Shown: positions 1-11,605, counted from the stretch's first letter. The stretch is 64,000 nt of DNA from Chara braunii (GCA_003427395.1 BFEA01000273.1:771730-835729), one strand, 5' to 3'. Notes: generated by a model from the letters alone, not told the origin. Numbers and translations: made by a program.

Positions 1-589
1 GAGTTCTTCTTCTTCCTCTTCTCAGTCCACCATCTCCTTCTCACCCTCTTGCTATCTGACTTCACTGCATCAGCAGACTACGAGAGAGAGAGAGAGAGAG
101 CTTGGTGACATTTGGACCCAGACTCGACATTGGACTTCAGACATATCGAAGAGGGATTATTTGGGACTTGAAACGAGACTTGGTGTTGACGACTTTCCCA
201 TCTCCCCCTTCCTCTCCTTCGTCTGATCCCCTCCTCTTCGTCTGTGTATGTCTGGACCTGGCGCCTCTTTCCTGTGTATAGCGCCAGGCCCCTTCACAGT
301 TTGTGACAAGTATGATGTATGTTTGGTCTGCGTTGAAACATTGATTGGGCTAGTCATTAGTATTTTAGCATTCTGCTTCGCTATCTTGTACTACGTGAAA
401 GAGGTCAGTCCCGGTCAGGTCAGGACTTGTATCTAAAGTCTTCCCTGCGCTATAAAGCACCATTTTGTATGTATCGGACTGCACATTGCTTGTTGAGATT
501 CTACTTGCACTGCATTGTCCATTCAGTCCTTTTTATCACATTGCAAATCCTCGGTTTATATGTACATTGCCCAACTGGGCATGTAACAG

Positions 590-590
<1 letters not shown>
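1..590 (+). repeat. Diverged copy of repeat D
   Basis: This stretch aligns by eye with the two tandem copies of repeat D at 17,139-18,878. The same ordered blocks occur: a C/T-rich start, 'tctgactt...gcatcagcagacta', 'cttggtgac', 'gcgccaggccccttcac', 'tcccggtcaggtcaggactt' and 'cattgcccaactgggcatgta'. It is more diverged and lacks the block that follows the GGTCGGTCC segment in the other copies. Short ORFs inside it do not keep a common frame between copies, so I treat it as non-coding. It may be part of an LTR or its leader, because the other copies sit directly downstream of LTR C. Confidence 0.7.

Positions 591-593
<3 letters not shown>

Positions 594-655
<62 letters not shown>
594..655 (+). 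repeat. (GA)n microsatellite
   Basis: About 30 uninterrupted GA dinucleotides end the diverged D repeat. ORFs through it encode only alternating Arg-Glu and are artefacts. Confidence 0.97.
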
Positions 656-659
<4 letters not shown>

Positions 660-1680
660 CTAGCTTCCTCCTTCTTTCTTCTTCTTCTTCTTCTTCTTTT
701 TCTTCCCCTTCCTCCTCCTTTTCTCCTTATTTCTTTTCTCTCTAGTGATGATATATCAAACTCCAATGTTTTTACTTCTTTTTTTCTCCCTTTTCCATTT
801 TCTTTTCTCTCTAGTGAGGATACATCAAACTCCAATGTTTTTACTTCTTTTTTTCTCCCTTTTCCCTTTTCAGAGCGCCACAAAAATCTCGAGTTATTAT
901 GCTGCAGTCCTGTAATTCCCTGCAACTTTTTGCTATAGGCTTGTCATTTTCTGCAACTTCTGTAGGCTTCCCAATTTTCCACAACTTCGTAGTAGAAAAG
1001 GACCGTTTTCTAGCCGCATCTTCTCCTCTTTCGACCCCTCTAGCTCCCCTAACTCCTTCCACCCAAAGTTCCAATTCATTCCCACCTTCTTCCCTCTTTC
1101 ATCCCCCACTCCAACACCCTCCTTAGCCACCTGCCCCCCTACCCAATCTTCTGATTCACGTCACCCTTCTTCTCCATCCTCCACACCTCCTCTTCACCCT
1201 CCATAGCCCATCTCACCCCCACCCCAAGTTCACATACTTTTCCCCTTCTTCTCCACCTTCCACACCTCCCCTTCACATTCCACAGCCTCTCTCTTCACTT
1301 CCCTCAGCTTCCGAGACACTTACCCCTCCATCACACCTCCCCGTCACACTCCATAGCCCAACTTTATGCCTCCCCCGACTTCCTAAACACTTCCCCCTCA
1401 TTCTCCATTTTCCTCACCTCCACTTCACCTTCCATAACCACCTCTCCCTCTACCCCAACTTCCGGATCACTTTCCCTTCTTTCTTTCAGCATCTCCACCC
1501 TCCACCTTTCCTCCATAGTCATCTACCTTAAACCTCCACCTTCTCCTACTTTAACTACTCTGTACCCATTAACCTTCTTCAACGTACACCTTCCTACAAC
1601 TTGACCCTTCACCCTTATCCACCCTAAGTCTAGGTCTAAGCCTTAGTCTAAGTCTACTCTGCACTCTCACCTCAATTCTT
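660..1680 (+). repeat. Pyrimidine-rich low-complexity tract with tandem repeats
   Basis: The plus strand is almost entirely C and T for about 1 kb. A ~76-bp unit (CTCTCTAGTGA...CAAACTCCAATGTTTTTACTTC) occurs twice in tandem at about 735-866. From about 1,140 to 1,560 a degenerate minisatellite repeats a core like CTTCACMYTCCATAGCC. No gene is visible. Such strand asymmetry could form a triplex or R-loop, but that is inference. Confidence 0.75.
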
Positions 1681-2997
1681 ATGTTCGAAAACTAACCTAC
1701 TCTAGCCTCCTGGCACAAAGTGCAGCAAAACTTTTAGAAGACGACTTCTTCTAAGCTCTTCTTTAGTTGAAGTAGGTGCTGGTAAGAGAAAAAAAAGAAG
1801 GGGAAAAGAAGGGGGCAGCTAGTTCCTTGTGCCATCAAGAGTAATGAAAGGACATAGAACAGGAATGCTTGCACACAAGCAAGAAGGAACAGACTGCGAC
1901 GCAAGCGGCAGCTGCTGTAAGACAAGTCGTTGGGCTCAACCTCTCCCTAACATGCATGGATTGACGGGAATGAAAGATTGTGTGATGATCGATGGCTTGG
2001 TAATGTTCTTCTGATATGATTGGGACGAGTGTTGACCTTGAGCTATGTGGGTTGTTGCAAGGTTTAATTGTGTGCAGGCGAAGAAGACTTGGGGGCACAT
2101 AAACAGATCAATAGCAAGAGGATGAGGTCTATTATTGGGCACAAGTGGTATTTGGGGACCACCACTTTCCAGCTTTTTTACTTGATTTCATTGTTGTTGT
2201 TTTGTTTTCGTTTTTTTTCAGCCAAAAAGAACCTTTGGGTTTACGAACTTTACGTGTATAAATAGCATGAGAATTGCCTGAAAATTACGGCCTCTGTTGA
2301 CAATCTCTATTATTGGGAAAGGGCCACAATCAGAATATTGCAGAAGGAACAACAATGCGATTATAAAAGAGAGAAGGCAATCAAAGTAGCCTTAATCTCC
2401 AGTCAAACTGCTTTCCCAAAATCTCCAAACAACTCCCACTCCCACTCCCAGCCTTCTTTGACTCTTCTTTATCTAAGCCCATTGACGCAAGGAAGGAGGG
2501 ACGGTTGGCAGGGTTTTCCGATGAACCAACTCTTTCTTTTGGACTGTGTGCGCAAGCGCATCTGGTTCGCAGGCCCGAGTGCAAGCATATGTGGACCCTC
2601 GTGGCTTCTTTCTCAGGTTAGTATTTTGCCGACGCAATGGAAGATCCAAGCTTCACCCGAGTGAGGGAAGGAACACTATCTGTCACTTCCCGGGGAAGGA
2701 GAAGGGAATAGCAAAAGGCTCTATTCTCCCACACCAAGCTACATGCAGAAGGCGGTGCTAAAACTCTCAAAGAGCAGTGAAATATAGTCAATAGGAACCT
2801 TTACGTCCTTCTCTGCGAGTTCCCTGCGGATGACAACCTAGTATTCTGTCTTCTAGACACGGAGGCTTGTGAGGAAGACATTGAGTGGACCGAAGGGGTC
2901 ACTTCCCGGATCCGCAACCAATTTGGGGAGATGCCGAAAGGCCATTTAACTAAGAGATGAACACACTACAAAACCACCTCTATTTAACCATGAAGCC
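1681..2997. other. Unrecognised non-coding stretch
   Basis: I see only short ORFs in conflicting frames and no recognisable domain, RNA gene or clear repeat. Confidence 0.5.
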
Positions 2998-3300
2998 ATG
3001 GACGGGGGTGCTAATCTACAAGGTTTGCACTCTGGGATCCGTCCTGATGGCATGAAGGTCATTAAGATGGTTCATAACGTAGACAATTTGGTCGAATATA
3101 TCCTATATGATGAAGACCTCACCAATATTTGTGGAGCTGGTGGGCTGCGTAGGCCCAAACAGATATATATTGATGGGATATCAGCATGCGGAAAAGGGGG
3201 CTATCCACTACGGCGAAATCAGGCCAAGGGCAGTACAAAAACCCTAGGAAATCGAAGGGGCCCTCAAAAGACTAAGGGGAAAGGTGTGGTGTTTGAATGA
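2998..3300 (+). CDS. Short ORF, unknown
   Basis: A 100-codon open frame with a mixed, non-repetitive composition: an acidic, hydrophobic first half (DNLVEYILYDEDLT) and a Lys/Gly-rich end. I do not recognise the family. There is no supported promoter or splice structure, and the surroundings are repetitive, so it may be a chance ORF or a fragment of a TE or host exon. The frame upstream contains stops, so any real start would be near this ATG or behind a splice site. Confidence 0.2.
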   Translation: MDGGANLQGLHSGIRPDGMKVIKMVHNVDNLVEYILYDEDLTNICGAGGLRRPKQIYIDGISACGKGGYPLRRNQAKGSTKTLGNRRGPQKTKGKGVVFE

Positions 3301-4600
3301 GTGTGTTTGGTGCTCACTTGGATTCCATGCCTGCCCTGCCTTGCGTGCTGGTTGGAGAGCATGATGGACTGCTTGGCTTGGTTGTGCATGCAGAAACCCG
3401 GCTCGGGTAGCAGTAAACTTGCTGGAGCCTACCTTCCTTGAAAGAGGTCACTCTTGATTGGAGGAGGGTTGGACGGGTCCATTCCGATGATGTAATGGGC
3501 TAACATCTTAGTGAGGGGCCCACATATGAGAGAAGGAACGGACCTGACCCTGCGCTGAAACGCATAAGCCTGATCGGAATGGACTTGCAAGAGGTAGGAG
3601 ATAACATGGGGTGAAAGAACGCACAGTGTGGAAAGGGAATAAGACAAGCCTCAATGAGCCTCCTTGGACTGCTTGATAACATGGGGTGAAAGAACTCACA
3701 GTGTGGAAGGGCATTTGCTTGATAGGCATGGGCAGTGCAGCAACAACCCCCACCTTGTGACCTAGCAAGCTACAACCCCCACTGTATGCTTGAACCCAAG
3801 GCTCATCCCTATCCATTTCAAAAGCACTACGTAGGGATGCCTTTGATTTGAGGCAGCTCCTTGACAAAGTGAGGTGATTGGGGCTGTTAGGACAGCAGGT
3901 CCAGTCTCTCTCTTGGAGTTAGCCGCAACACCGACATAAGGTCTTAAATTTTGCCCGAGCAGACCACCTCGCAACTTCCACCAACGTCCTCTCACAAGTC
4001 TGAAACTAATTCGCTCCTACAAGCGGCAACCTCCCTTCTACGCAATGCACACGACCCACATGCATTGTGTATATGCTCACAAGCATACACCCTGCTCCTC
4101 CTGCCACGCCCTGCATATCGGGTGGCCGAGCCTTGAGCTGACTAATAAACTGAAGCTATGCAAAACCAGGCCACAGCAAATGATAGGACTATCCCACAAC
4201 ATCAATCGCTTCCGCACTACACCCAGCTCCCTCACATTGCCTAGAATCACCACTAGCACGCTAGCTGGTTAAATGCATGTGGCTGCCAAGACCAGCCATA
4301 GGCTTGTGTAGTGTCTAGCCGGAGCTGCCAGCCAGGGTTCTCTCTTAGAGGCTGCTTTCAATGCTCACAACCTTCGTGCTGGTCTCATCTGGCCATGATG
4401 CTACTCTAGCTGTTTGAACAAATAATTGAATGACTTAACTCCTTTATAGCCGTCCCCAATGTCCAACATGGAGACGTGTCCTGCAACCCTTCTAGAACCG
4501 CATGGCCTTTGACAGAGAGGGATTTCCCATCTTCCAGGTCAATTGATTGGTTGTGATCGACACTTATTAGGGCCTGGTAAATTCCATGCTCTCCTGCCCC
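3301..4600. other. Non-coding stretch with a 75-bp direct repeat
   Basis: No gene is recognisable. A segment beginning GATAACATGGGGTGAAAGAA occurs at 3,600 and again at 3,675, both followed by CACAGTGTGGAA. Confidence 0.55.
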
Positions 4601-4608
4601 TTCAACAC

Positions 4609-5551
4609 ATGGTACTACTAGGTGAACCTCCCTCTAGTCACAATAGAACTTGTTGGCTGCTGCCAGGCCTCCTAGGCCTTTCCTCCCATGCTCACATTAT
4701 CACGACCGCTTGATCTCAGGATCAAGCTGCCCTTGCAACTCTGCCGTCTTGGAAAGGGTCAGGCCTTCAAGGTCTTTCTAGAGTCCGGTAGGTAATATAT
4801 TGTCACATAACTATTGATTAAGAGCGTAAGCACATGAAGTAGAAGAAGAAATAAGATGAGAGAAGAAAAGAAAAATGAAAGGACAGACAGGCGAAGAGAC
4901 AGACAAACTAGAATGACACAAAACAGTGTCCTCTTCTTCTTTGTTTCCCTGTATTCTTATTTCTTTCAGTGTTTTACCAAAAAAAAAAAAAAAAAAAAAA
5001 AAAAAAAGCACTGAACAAACTTCAACAAAGGATAAAATCCAAAGACAAAGACACATTGAAATCATTCAGTTTCTCAGTCTTCTTAACTCCTCCACCGTGC
5101 CTCTAACGTACAAGGCTCGCCACGTTGATGAAGTTGAGCGTGAGCTGCCCCCATCCCCGTATGCCATGACAGCCCACTTGCACGCTATGGGAAAGAGGCA
5201 GAGTGAATATATGCATACAACCAACAACTGGTCCTACATCTTGAGTTCTCAATACCTCCTAAGCCTTCTACCAACCTTCGCACGCATGATACTGCTAGGT
5301 GAATCTCCCTCTAGTCACGATAGAACTTGTTGGCTGGTGCCAGGCCTCCTAGGCCTGTCCTCCCATGCTCGAATTATCACAGCCGCTTGATCTCCGGATC
5401 AAGCTTCCCTTACAACTCTGCCGTCTTGGAAAGGGTTAGGCCTTAAAGGCCTTTCTAGAGTCCAGTAGGTAATATATGCATATGACCAACAACTGCTCCT
5501 ACATATTGAGTCCCCAATACCTCCCAAGCCTTCTACCAACCTCTGCACGCT
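4609..5551 (+). repeat. Two-copy ~267-bp tandem repeat split by an insertion
   Basis: Block A (4,609-4,800; TAGGTGAACCTCCCTCTAGTC ... GGTAGGTAATATAT) and block B (5,213-5,285; CCAACAACTGGTCCTACATC) recur contiguously as A' (5,286-5,475) and B' (5,476-5,551). In the first copy A and B are separated by about 405 extra bases, while in the second copy they join directly. The second copy therefore shows the empty site. Confidence 0.8.
4801..5205. mobile_element. ~405-bp insertion with 7-bp target duplication
   Basis: The insertion interrupts the first copy of a tandem repeat and is flanked by AATATAT at 4,794-4,800 and 5,206-5,212. The uninterrupted repeat copy downstream has a single AATATAT at this point. 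Inside is a 27-28-nt oligo(A) at 4,979-5,007, but it is internal rather than terminal. No coding capacity or terminal inverted repeats are visible. It may be a small retroposed or non-autonomous element of unknown class. Confidence 0.6.
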
Positions 5552-7098
5552 AATCAAACAGATCTTGCTGTCCAAAATTACCCTGCTCTTTACAGCAGCC
5601 TCCGCGGCTTTCTAAGGCTTCACTCAAGCAGTCCCCCAATAAAACCAAATGAGTTCGGCCTTCACCACGGCCAAATGCAGCCGCTACCATCAGCTGGTCT
5701 GTTTGTCGTCCCTTCATTCTTTCTGGATTCCCTGTGATTCTTTCAGGGGCCCCGATATGGTCGATCGTCTTACCAAAAGCTAATCCGCCCCAACAGAGAC
5801 CTCTGGTCTCTCCTAGTATCCAGTGCGTCATTTCTCAGTCTCAAGATCACGAGCTCATGAGGCCAGAAGTGTGCAGCTGCTTACTGCCCCCTAGCCTAAA
5901 TGCTCAGCATCCGTGCGTTGTTTATAAGAGCACTTCTCCACCTCGAAGGGGAGTTTGGGCCAGCAACCCGACCCTCTGACTTGCAGAGCACAATGCACCC
6001 TCTATGCAAGGTTCCCACATCTCTTTGGCCAGGCTATCTCGCCGCCCGACCTTCAGCCCAAGCCCTAGCCTTTGGTCGACATGGTAAACCTCAGGGCACT
6101 CAGCCAAGATTTGATAAGGCTCAGCATGGTAAACCTCAGCGCACTCAGCCAAGCATTGAGAAGGCAATATCCCTTCACGTAGCTGCCTGGACACCCCTTC
6201 TAAAGCGTGTCGTTTCGATTCTGCTGCATGGAACGCTAAGGGAGCTAGTGCACCTTTGGCATAGCACAAGTGAAGGGAAGAGCACTTCGTCACCTTCATC
6301 ATCACAGAAGAGGGTTTCAAGTTGGACTAAAGAAGATGGTATTGGACAGGCGACATCACAAAATCGGGCGAACCTGGCCATATTAGGAGTCGATGCCCAA
6401 AGGGAAACCAAATGAGCAAATAGGAGTAGCCCCATTTGTATTGTCTATGAAGGATGGAGAAATAGTGGAAGTTGGAGCAAAAAGGGTCCAAAGGGAGGCT
6501 TGGTCATTGTAGAAGTGGAAGTGAACGGTCATAATCCAAGGAACTTCGCCAATATAGATCGACTTGCAGTTACACCAGTCGGGCTTATGTACAGACGAAT
6601 AGTAGACCAAGTGCAGCCGCTAAGTAGACATGTAGTGTCCCTGCTAGCCAACAAGCAAAAAAATGTTGTAAAAGACTGGTGGAGCGAAAGTAGCCAAAGC
6701 CTTCAGCCTTTGCAAAGGGTCCAAAGGGAGCCTTCTTCATTGTAGAAGTCGAAGTGAATGGTCGTTCTCAAGATGTTAACGGCATTTGTTCATATAATGC
6801 CATGACATAGGCCATCAGACTAGCGGATCCAGGAGGTCCACATGGCATGGCTAGGATGGATGGCCTGAACCACCAACACACCAATGCCTCATTTGTATGA
6901 ACTGGGTTACAATGCACCAAGCCCTTCTTGAATGTTGTTGGCACACTTTTTACGCATTCCTACCTGAACCACCACAGCATAAGGGCCACGTGGCGTGGAA
7001 GGCTCAAGGAAGGTGACACGTAAGACCATGAGGCCGAGGCCACCTGCACTAGTTCAGAGACGCTCCAACGCCGGTACCACTGCCACACGGGCTGAATT
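5552..7098. other. Unrecognised stretch with weak internal duplications
   Basis: No gene is supported. Two short direct repeats are visible: a ~50-bp unit containing CATGGTAAACCTCAG at about 6,080 and 6,126, and a ~60-bp unit (GGGTCCAAAGGGAG...CATTGTAGAAGT) at about 6,484 and 6,717. The longest open frame (5,900-6,415) is repetitive and unrecognised. Confidence 0.5.
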
Positions 7099-7525
7099 TC
7101 TACCGCGCGTCAAGCATGGCCACGGGTGTCAAGGTGGTATTCTTGTCTTAAATCTTGGCTGGTGCAGTTACCTATCCTGAGTGTGTGCCCGACCCCACCC
7201 ACAAGGCTGCCCAAAGGGCCAGCCACGTGGCCCCGTATGGTAGTGCTGCGCTGAGCACCAAGCTTGCCGAGCCATTGACATGCCACTTCACCCTTTCTTA
7301 CCTTTTCCTGCACCTTCTCTTTTCCTTTTGGCCAGCTCTACCGTGAGTCAAGCATGGCCAAGGGTGTCGGTGTGGTATTGTTGTGTTAATTTTTGGCTGG
7401 TCCAGTTACCTATCCTGATTGGGTGCCCGACCCCACTCACAAGGCTGCCCGAAGGGCCAGCTGACACGCCCCGGTATGGTAGGCGCTGCGCCTAGCGCCA
7501 AGCTTGTCAAGCCATTGACCGTGTA
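7099..7525 (+). repeat. ~239-bp direct repeat, two copies
   Basis: Unit 1 starts at 7,099 (TCTACCGCGCGTCAAGCATG) and unit 2 at 7,338 (TCTACCGTGAGTCAAGCATG). Both continue through TTACCTATCCTGA, GCCCGACCCCAC and CAAGGCTGCCC to AGCCATTGAC. Divergence is moderate. The unit abuts the downstream end of the decayed minus-strand gag, so it may be part of that element. Confidence 0.75.
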
Positions 7526-7559
7526 AGCAGATGGCATGGGGCATCTATGAAGGGCAGGT

Positions 7560-9370
7560 GGCATGGGGCTCGATAACGTCTCATACTAAGGCATGAGCTG
7601 CAGAGCGTAGGTACTCCTGCACCTGTGCTTTCAAAGAAGCACAGTGTAGCTTTAGCAAACCACCTGTACGAGGAAGGGGTAACCAAGAAAAGTCCCCAGT
7701 CTCCAACTTAGACCATGAAGCACCATCACCATCCACAGAAGTTGACGACACATGCAAGGGTGGAACCATCGAACTAGATGCGACATAAGCAAAAGTTGTC
7801 TGGGCAAGCAGAGGCTGCCCCAACCAAGGGCTAACTGCACCAAACAATCCTTGAATGGTATGAGGGGATCAGAGACATTTGCTGGTTCCCAGGACACTAG
7901 GGCGACTGCTAACTGGGCAAATGTATCCGCCGGAGTGAGCGATGTTGTTGCATCACCCCCCCAGTCTTCAGTTTCCCTGGTAAGCCCTGTTCTGCTGACA
8001 CAGCTGGATGCATTGCTACATGGAGCCCATCCTAGCAGTTGGCCGCAATGTGAAACAAACAATTACACTACAGGCACAACTTCTGCACAATGTGATAATC
8101 ATAGCCGTGTTTGGGTAGTCCATGTGGGTACCAAGGATCTTCAGGAATTGGTGCAGTTCCAAGTGTAGAAGAAGAGGCGGGCACCTTGCCCTTGCCCTTG
8201 GGCCTCGAACCACCTCCCTAGGCTGCTGCCACAAAGTTCCGACTCTGATGTGACAGCAAGCAAGGTCGCTACCTGCGGCCTGTTTGTCAGGGCCGCAACA
8301 TGTTGGTGAGACTTGGCCTTCTCCTGAGAGCTCGGCTAGGTAAATGGCCGCTTGTTGCGGGCCAGTCAAGGATCCAAATAGAACGAGCTTTGCCCACATG
8401 GTGTATCTGTTGCGGTATGACTCAACTGCTGCTGCAGCGGAAGGCACAAGCAGTCAATGAACTAGGACTTGAAATCTTGAAGGGCTGGTTCAGCACCGGA
8501 GTCGCAGCCAGCTGTTGATATTTCGAGATACAATCTTTGGTTGGTGTGTTGTTCTCCTTGATCGAGAGCATATTCCTGGTGGCAATGTTCCACAGATCCT
8601 CAAACGGTTTCCACAATGGCTGGAAATCAGGCCACTGGATAGCCTGATGTTACTGTGCTAAGTGGTCCAACCAAATCTGATAGCTGGTGTTAAGAGGGCT
8701 TGAGGTGCAGTGCAATGATTTTGAAATCTTCACATACACTGTTGATTTCCAAGGCAACCATGGACCCATGTCACCAGATGGCTGAATGTCCCGCTGTTGT
8801 CATCGAAGTGTAGGACAGAATCCAACCTACGTAGCTTGTAGCGGGGACGATTTGCAGATCTACACTGTTCCAGTGCAGCAATCCATGGACACAGTGTGAC
8901 CACTTCTGTTTGCTGTTCTTGGTGCAGTTTAGACTCAGCTTGCTCAATGCGAGCGGGCACTGGCCTGCAATTTCATTAACCGCCGTTCAAAGGAGGATGT
9001 ATCAGCTGAGGTCGAGGGAACAGCGACGATTCAGTTTTCTGCAGACTGCAGACGACACGTCAGTACATGCCATCACTAAGTCCTCAAAGTCCTGCAGCCT
9101 CCGGCCACGCAGTTCAATGTCTTCCTGCTGAATACAAGTATGCACAGGATGAGAGAGCAGGCTGACAACCATACTGAACTCTGTGTCCTGTGCAGTATGT
9201 ACCTCAGCAGCACCTCATTGGCATCAGTCGCGGAGCTGCTTAAGGAACACAAACTTGCCCTCAAACAGCAGATGTCTTGCTTGCTGCTGCCACTTGGCCG
9301 GCGCAGCAACCTTACTTTTCCCCGCCATGCTGCAATTCCACTGATGAGGTGATAGTGCTGACCTGGCAAG
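7560..9370 (-). pseudogene. Decayed Ty3/gypsy gag
   Basis: Reading the minus strand from about 9,370 down, pieces of a retrotransposon gag appear in several frames. A coiled-coil-like start (LLFEGKFVFLKQL) comes first. A capsid-like stretch follows near 8,420-8,616 (FEDLWNIATRN ... YQQLAATPVL). Then a basic segment (PKGKGK...) leads to a zinc knuckle near 8,036-8,079 with C-x2-C-x4-H-x4-C spacing, broken by one in-frame stop. Frameshifts and stops are frequent, and no reverse transcriptase follows in the next kilobase, so the element is dead and 3'-truncated. The gypsy assignment rests on the knuckle and on my memory of similar green-algal gag proteins. Confidence 0.6.
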
Positions 9371-9680
9371 TGCCTGCTGACCAGTCACTCGGATCTGGCA
9401 GCAAGCTGCTGACATATACTGCTGACCTGTCCCCCTGTCTGCTGATATGTCGGTATGACCTGGCATCAAATTGCTGGCATGGCACAGCTGACTTGTCACT
9501 CTGACCTGGCATCATGCTGACCTGCCATCAGACTGCTGACATGTCAGTTTGACCTGTCGTAAGACTGCTGATGTGGCACAGCTGATGCCCCCCTGCCTGC
9601 TGATGTGTACATCGAACACAGCATCAGGTTGCTGACCTGGGAAAACTGGCCTTTCACCTGCCTGCTGATGTGTCCAAAAT
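9355..9680 (+). repeat. Degenerate CTGCTGACCTG minisatellite
   Basis: The word CTGCTGA(C/T)(A/C)TG(T/G) recurs about every 25-50 bases for some 330 bp, often followed by CATC. It lies upstream of the decayed minus-strand gag, where a leader or LTR would be. Confidence 0.65.
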
Positions 9681-9689
9681 TCTCCAGAT

Positions 9690-10390
9690 ACAGTTGATGG
9701 CGGCGACGAAGATGACAACTTGATGAAAATCAGTCATGGTGCCAGACAAGAACCAGATGCGAAGAAACAGAATGAAGTAGATGCTGGGGGAGCGAAAAAC
9801 CGGACAGCACTCCGCCCCCCATGGGATCAAAACGAGCCACCAAAGACAGTATTTGACTACAGGGCTAATATAAAAAAAAAAAAAAAACTCTCTCTCTGGT
9901 GCCTCGTATTGGGGCAGCAAGCGGAGATCAGGCGAAAATACTCACCCTTGAGTGAGAAGTCAATGAGAACCCATCATCCGCCAGCAGAGTCCAGCTGCGA
10001 CTGTTGTATAATCATGTTCTTTCCCGGTCGTGTGTTCTTGCGGCAAATGATAGCTGCACCCGCTGAGCCAGGGTGAGGGGCCGGTGCCCAGTATGAGGCA
10101 CTGACCCATTTAAGTTTCCTTATTATTTCTCCTTGGATGAGTTGGTGTTCATGTGTCTCCGTCAGATGGGTTTCTTGCGGGCGCAGGATATCAGGTGCCT
10201 GCGGGCCGAGCAAGTCCAGATACTTCAAGATATTATTCGATTTATCCTGGTTTTCAAGGAGTGTTGCCATGCCATTGACATTCCACGAGACTATCCTTTG
10301 GTCCCCACATGTCAAGGCCATCTTGTCAGGTTGTGGCGCCATCCGTTCTATCTTCACTCGCCTAGTCTTTCCAAGGAAGCAACGATCCAT
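9690..10390 (-). pseudogene. LINE endonuclease N-terminus (broken)
   Basis: The open frame at 9,974-10,390 reads as the start of an apurinic-type LINE endonuclease. The segment IVSWNVNGM is the first conserved motif, and an RPQETHL stretch matches the catalytic QETH motif. A GAAIICRK segment follows. Downstream on the minus strand the frame shifts, and an oligo(T) at about 9,873-9,887 interrupts it. The remaining endonuclease (GDWN, SDH) and the RT are absent. About 140 codons remain of a ~230-residue domain. Confidence 0.75.
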
Positions 10391-10640
10391 TCAGGTGGTA
10401 AGGGGCAGGATTTCTGTCAATCAGTGTTTGCACGCTGTGCTCTACCCCTCCCTACCGGTGACGAACAACTTGTATGTGGATACCAGCACTGCCGCCACTG
10501 CATCTCGGTCAGCTGACACGGGCTGTTCGAGCTCTCCATATGGCATAAGCTTCCACGACCTGCCACGAGAGCCAGACGAGGTCGGGCAGCAGTTTACTGT
10601 CGTCTTTCAGGGGGACTATGATGGGTTGCATGCTGGTTCG

Positions 10641-10790
10641 GTTCCTATTCCACCAGCAAGTCGGATGGTATTACATTAAGAACACACTCACGCTCCTCCC
10701 CTTTCTGGTGTGGAGGCCCAAGGCCGGCACTGATTACTTCCAACCGGAAGGATGTACCGCTCCATACCACTGCCTAAGTTAGCCTTTACT
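10641..10790 (-). repeat. LINE-associated module M, copy 1
   Basis: On the minus strand this begins GGCTAACTTAGGCAG and runs through GGTACATCCTTCC, GGAAGTAATCA and AGGGGAGGAGCGTG to GGTGGAATAGGAACC. The same ordered words occur on the plus strand at 24,049-24,194 and 30,225-30,370, each time beside LINE sequence. Confidence 0.85.
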
Positions 10791-11394
10791 ATTTCTCTCC
10801 TACCCTTCCCTGCTGGACTAGAGATCCATTTACTCTACACTTAAAGCCTGGCCACTTGGGCTCCGTCTCGTCTGTTCCTCTGAAGCTTCTGTCTGGTTTG
10901 CCTTTCTTGCAAGGACTGTTGACTTGGCCTTTTGTGGTGCTTTTTATCGGGTTTGCACTCCTATCTGTTGCGTTTGTTTGTTACTTGCTAAAACGTTAAA
11001 CCCTAGCCTGTCTATTTGCCCCTGGGGGCCGTGCCTACGTTTGAATTAATGGTGTTACTCTGAGATTTCTAGGATCGAGTAGGAGGTAGCTTGTCTCCTT
11101 GAGCTCCCATCAGTATGTTCCTCTCAGCTCTTTGACTGTCTGATCTTCTATACTTTGCTGGAACTGCTGGGTTGGTGTCTTTCTTTGGTTTTTGCTGAAA
11201 CCCTGAGTGCTGTCGGGCTTGGTTACTTCTCCATTTGTAAGCGCCTTGCCTTTTCCTCCCCCCCTGTTTGGGTATTTGCTTTTACCCTATTTGCAAATTC
11301 GGGCCCCAGCGATCCTAGTTCTGAATTTGCTCGGACTTAAGTGTCCTTTTTCTGTGTGCATTGCTAGTACTGGTGCTGGGTGTTCACGATTCTT

Positions 11395-11412
11395 TAACCC
11401 TAAACCCTAGGG
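11395..11412 (-). repeat. Telomere-like CCCTAAA motif in LINE 3' UTR
   Basis: The plus strand reads AACCCTAAACCCTAGGG, about two plant-type telomere repeats. It lies ~195 bp after the LINE C-terminal stop on the minus strand. A matching TTTAGGG motif lies ~146 bp after the stop of the plus-strand LINE. Confidence 0.85.
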
Positions 11413-11605
11413 AGTCACTTACTGTGGTCTTACTGATGTCTGATAGTGTGTTAGGCAATTGCTAACGCAGGGATTTTGCCCTCGTGATTAGCAGATGTTT
11501 TGTACTCCTTCTGTTCCTGTCGTTGATGTGGTCTGGGGTCCTTAATTGTTTACTAGGTTGATGTCTTCTCCTTTTCCGTTTTCGTTCATAGGGTTTTGAA
11601 CCTAT

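Larger units (their letters stand above)
10391..11605 (-). other. LINE 3' UTR and junction region
   Basis: On the minus strand this lies between the zinc-binding C-terminus of one LINE (11,606-12,415) and the endonuclease start of another (10,390). It contains a telomere-like motif at 11,395-11,412 and the conserved module M at 10,641-10,790. No coding is visible. The order C-terminus, UTR, endonuclease indicates two LINE copies head to tail. Confidence 0.6.

Noticed and set aside
465-938. 157-codon ORF with Arg-Glu and Phe/Leu runs
   Set aside because: It crosses a (GA)n microsatellite and a C/T-rich tract, so it is low complexity.
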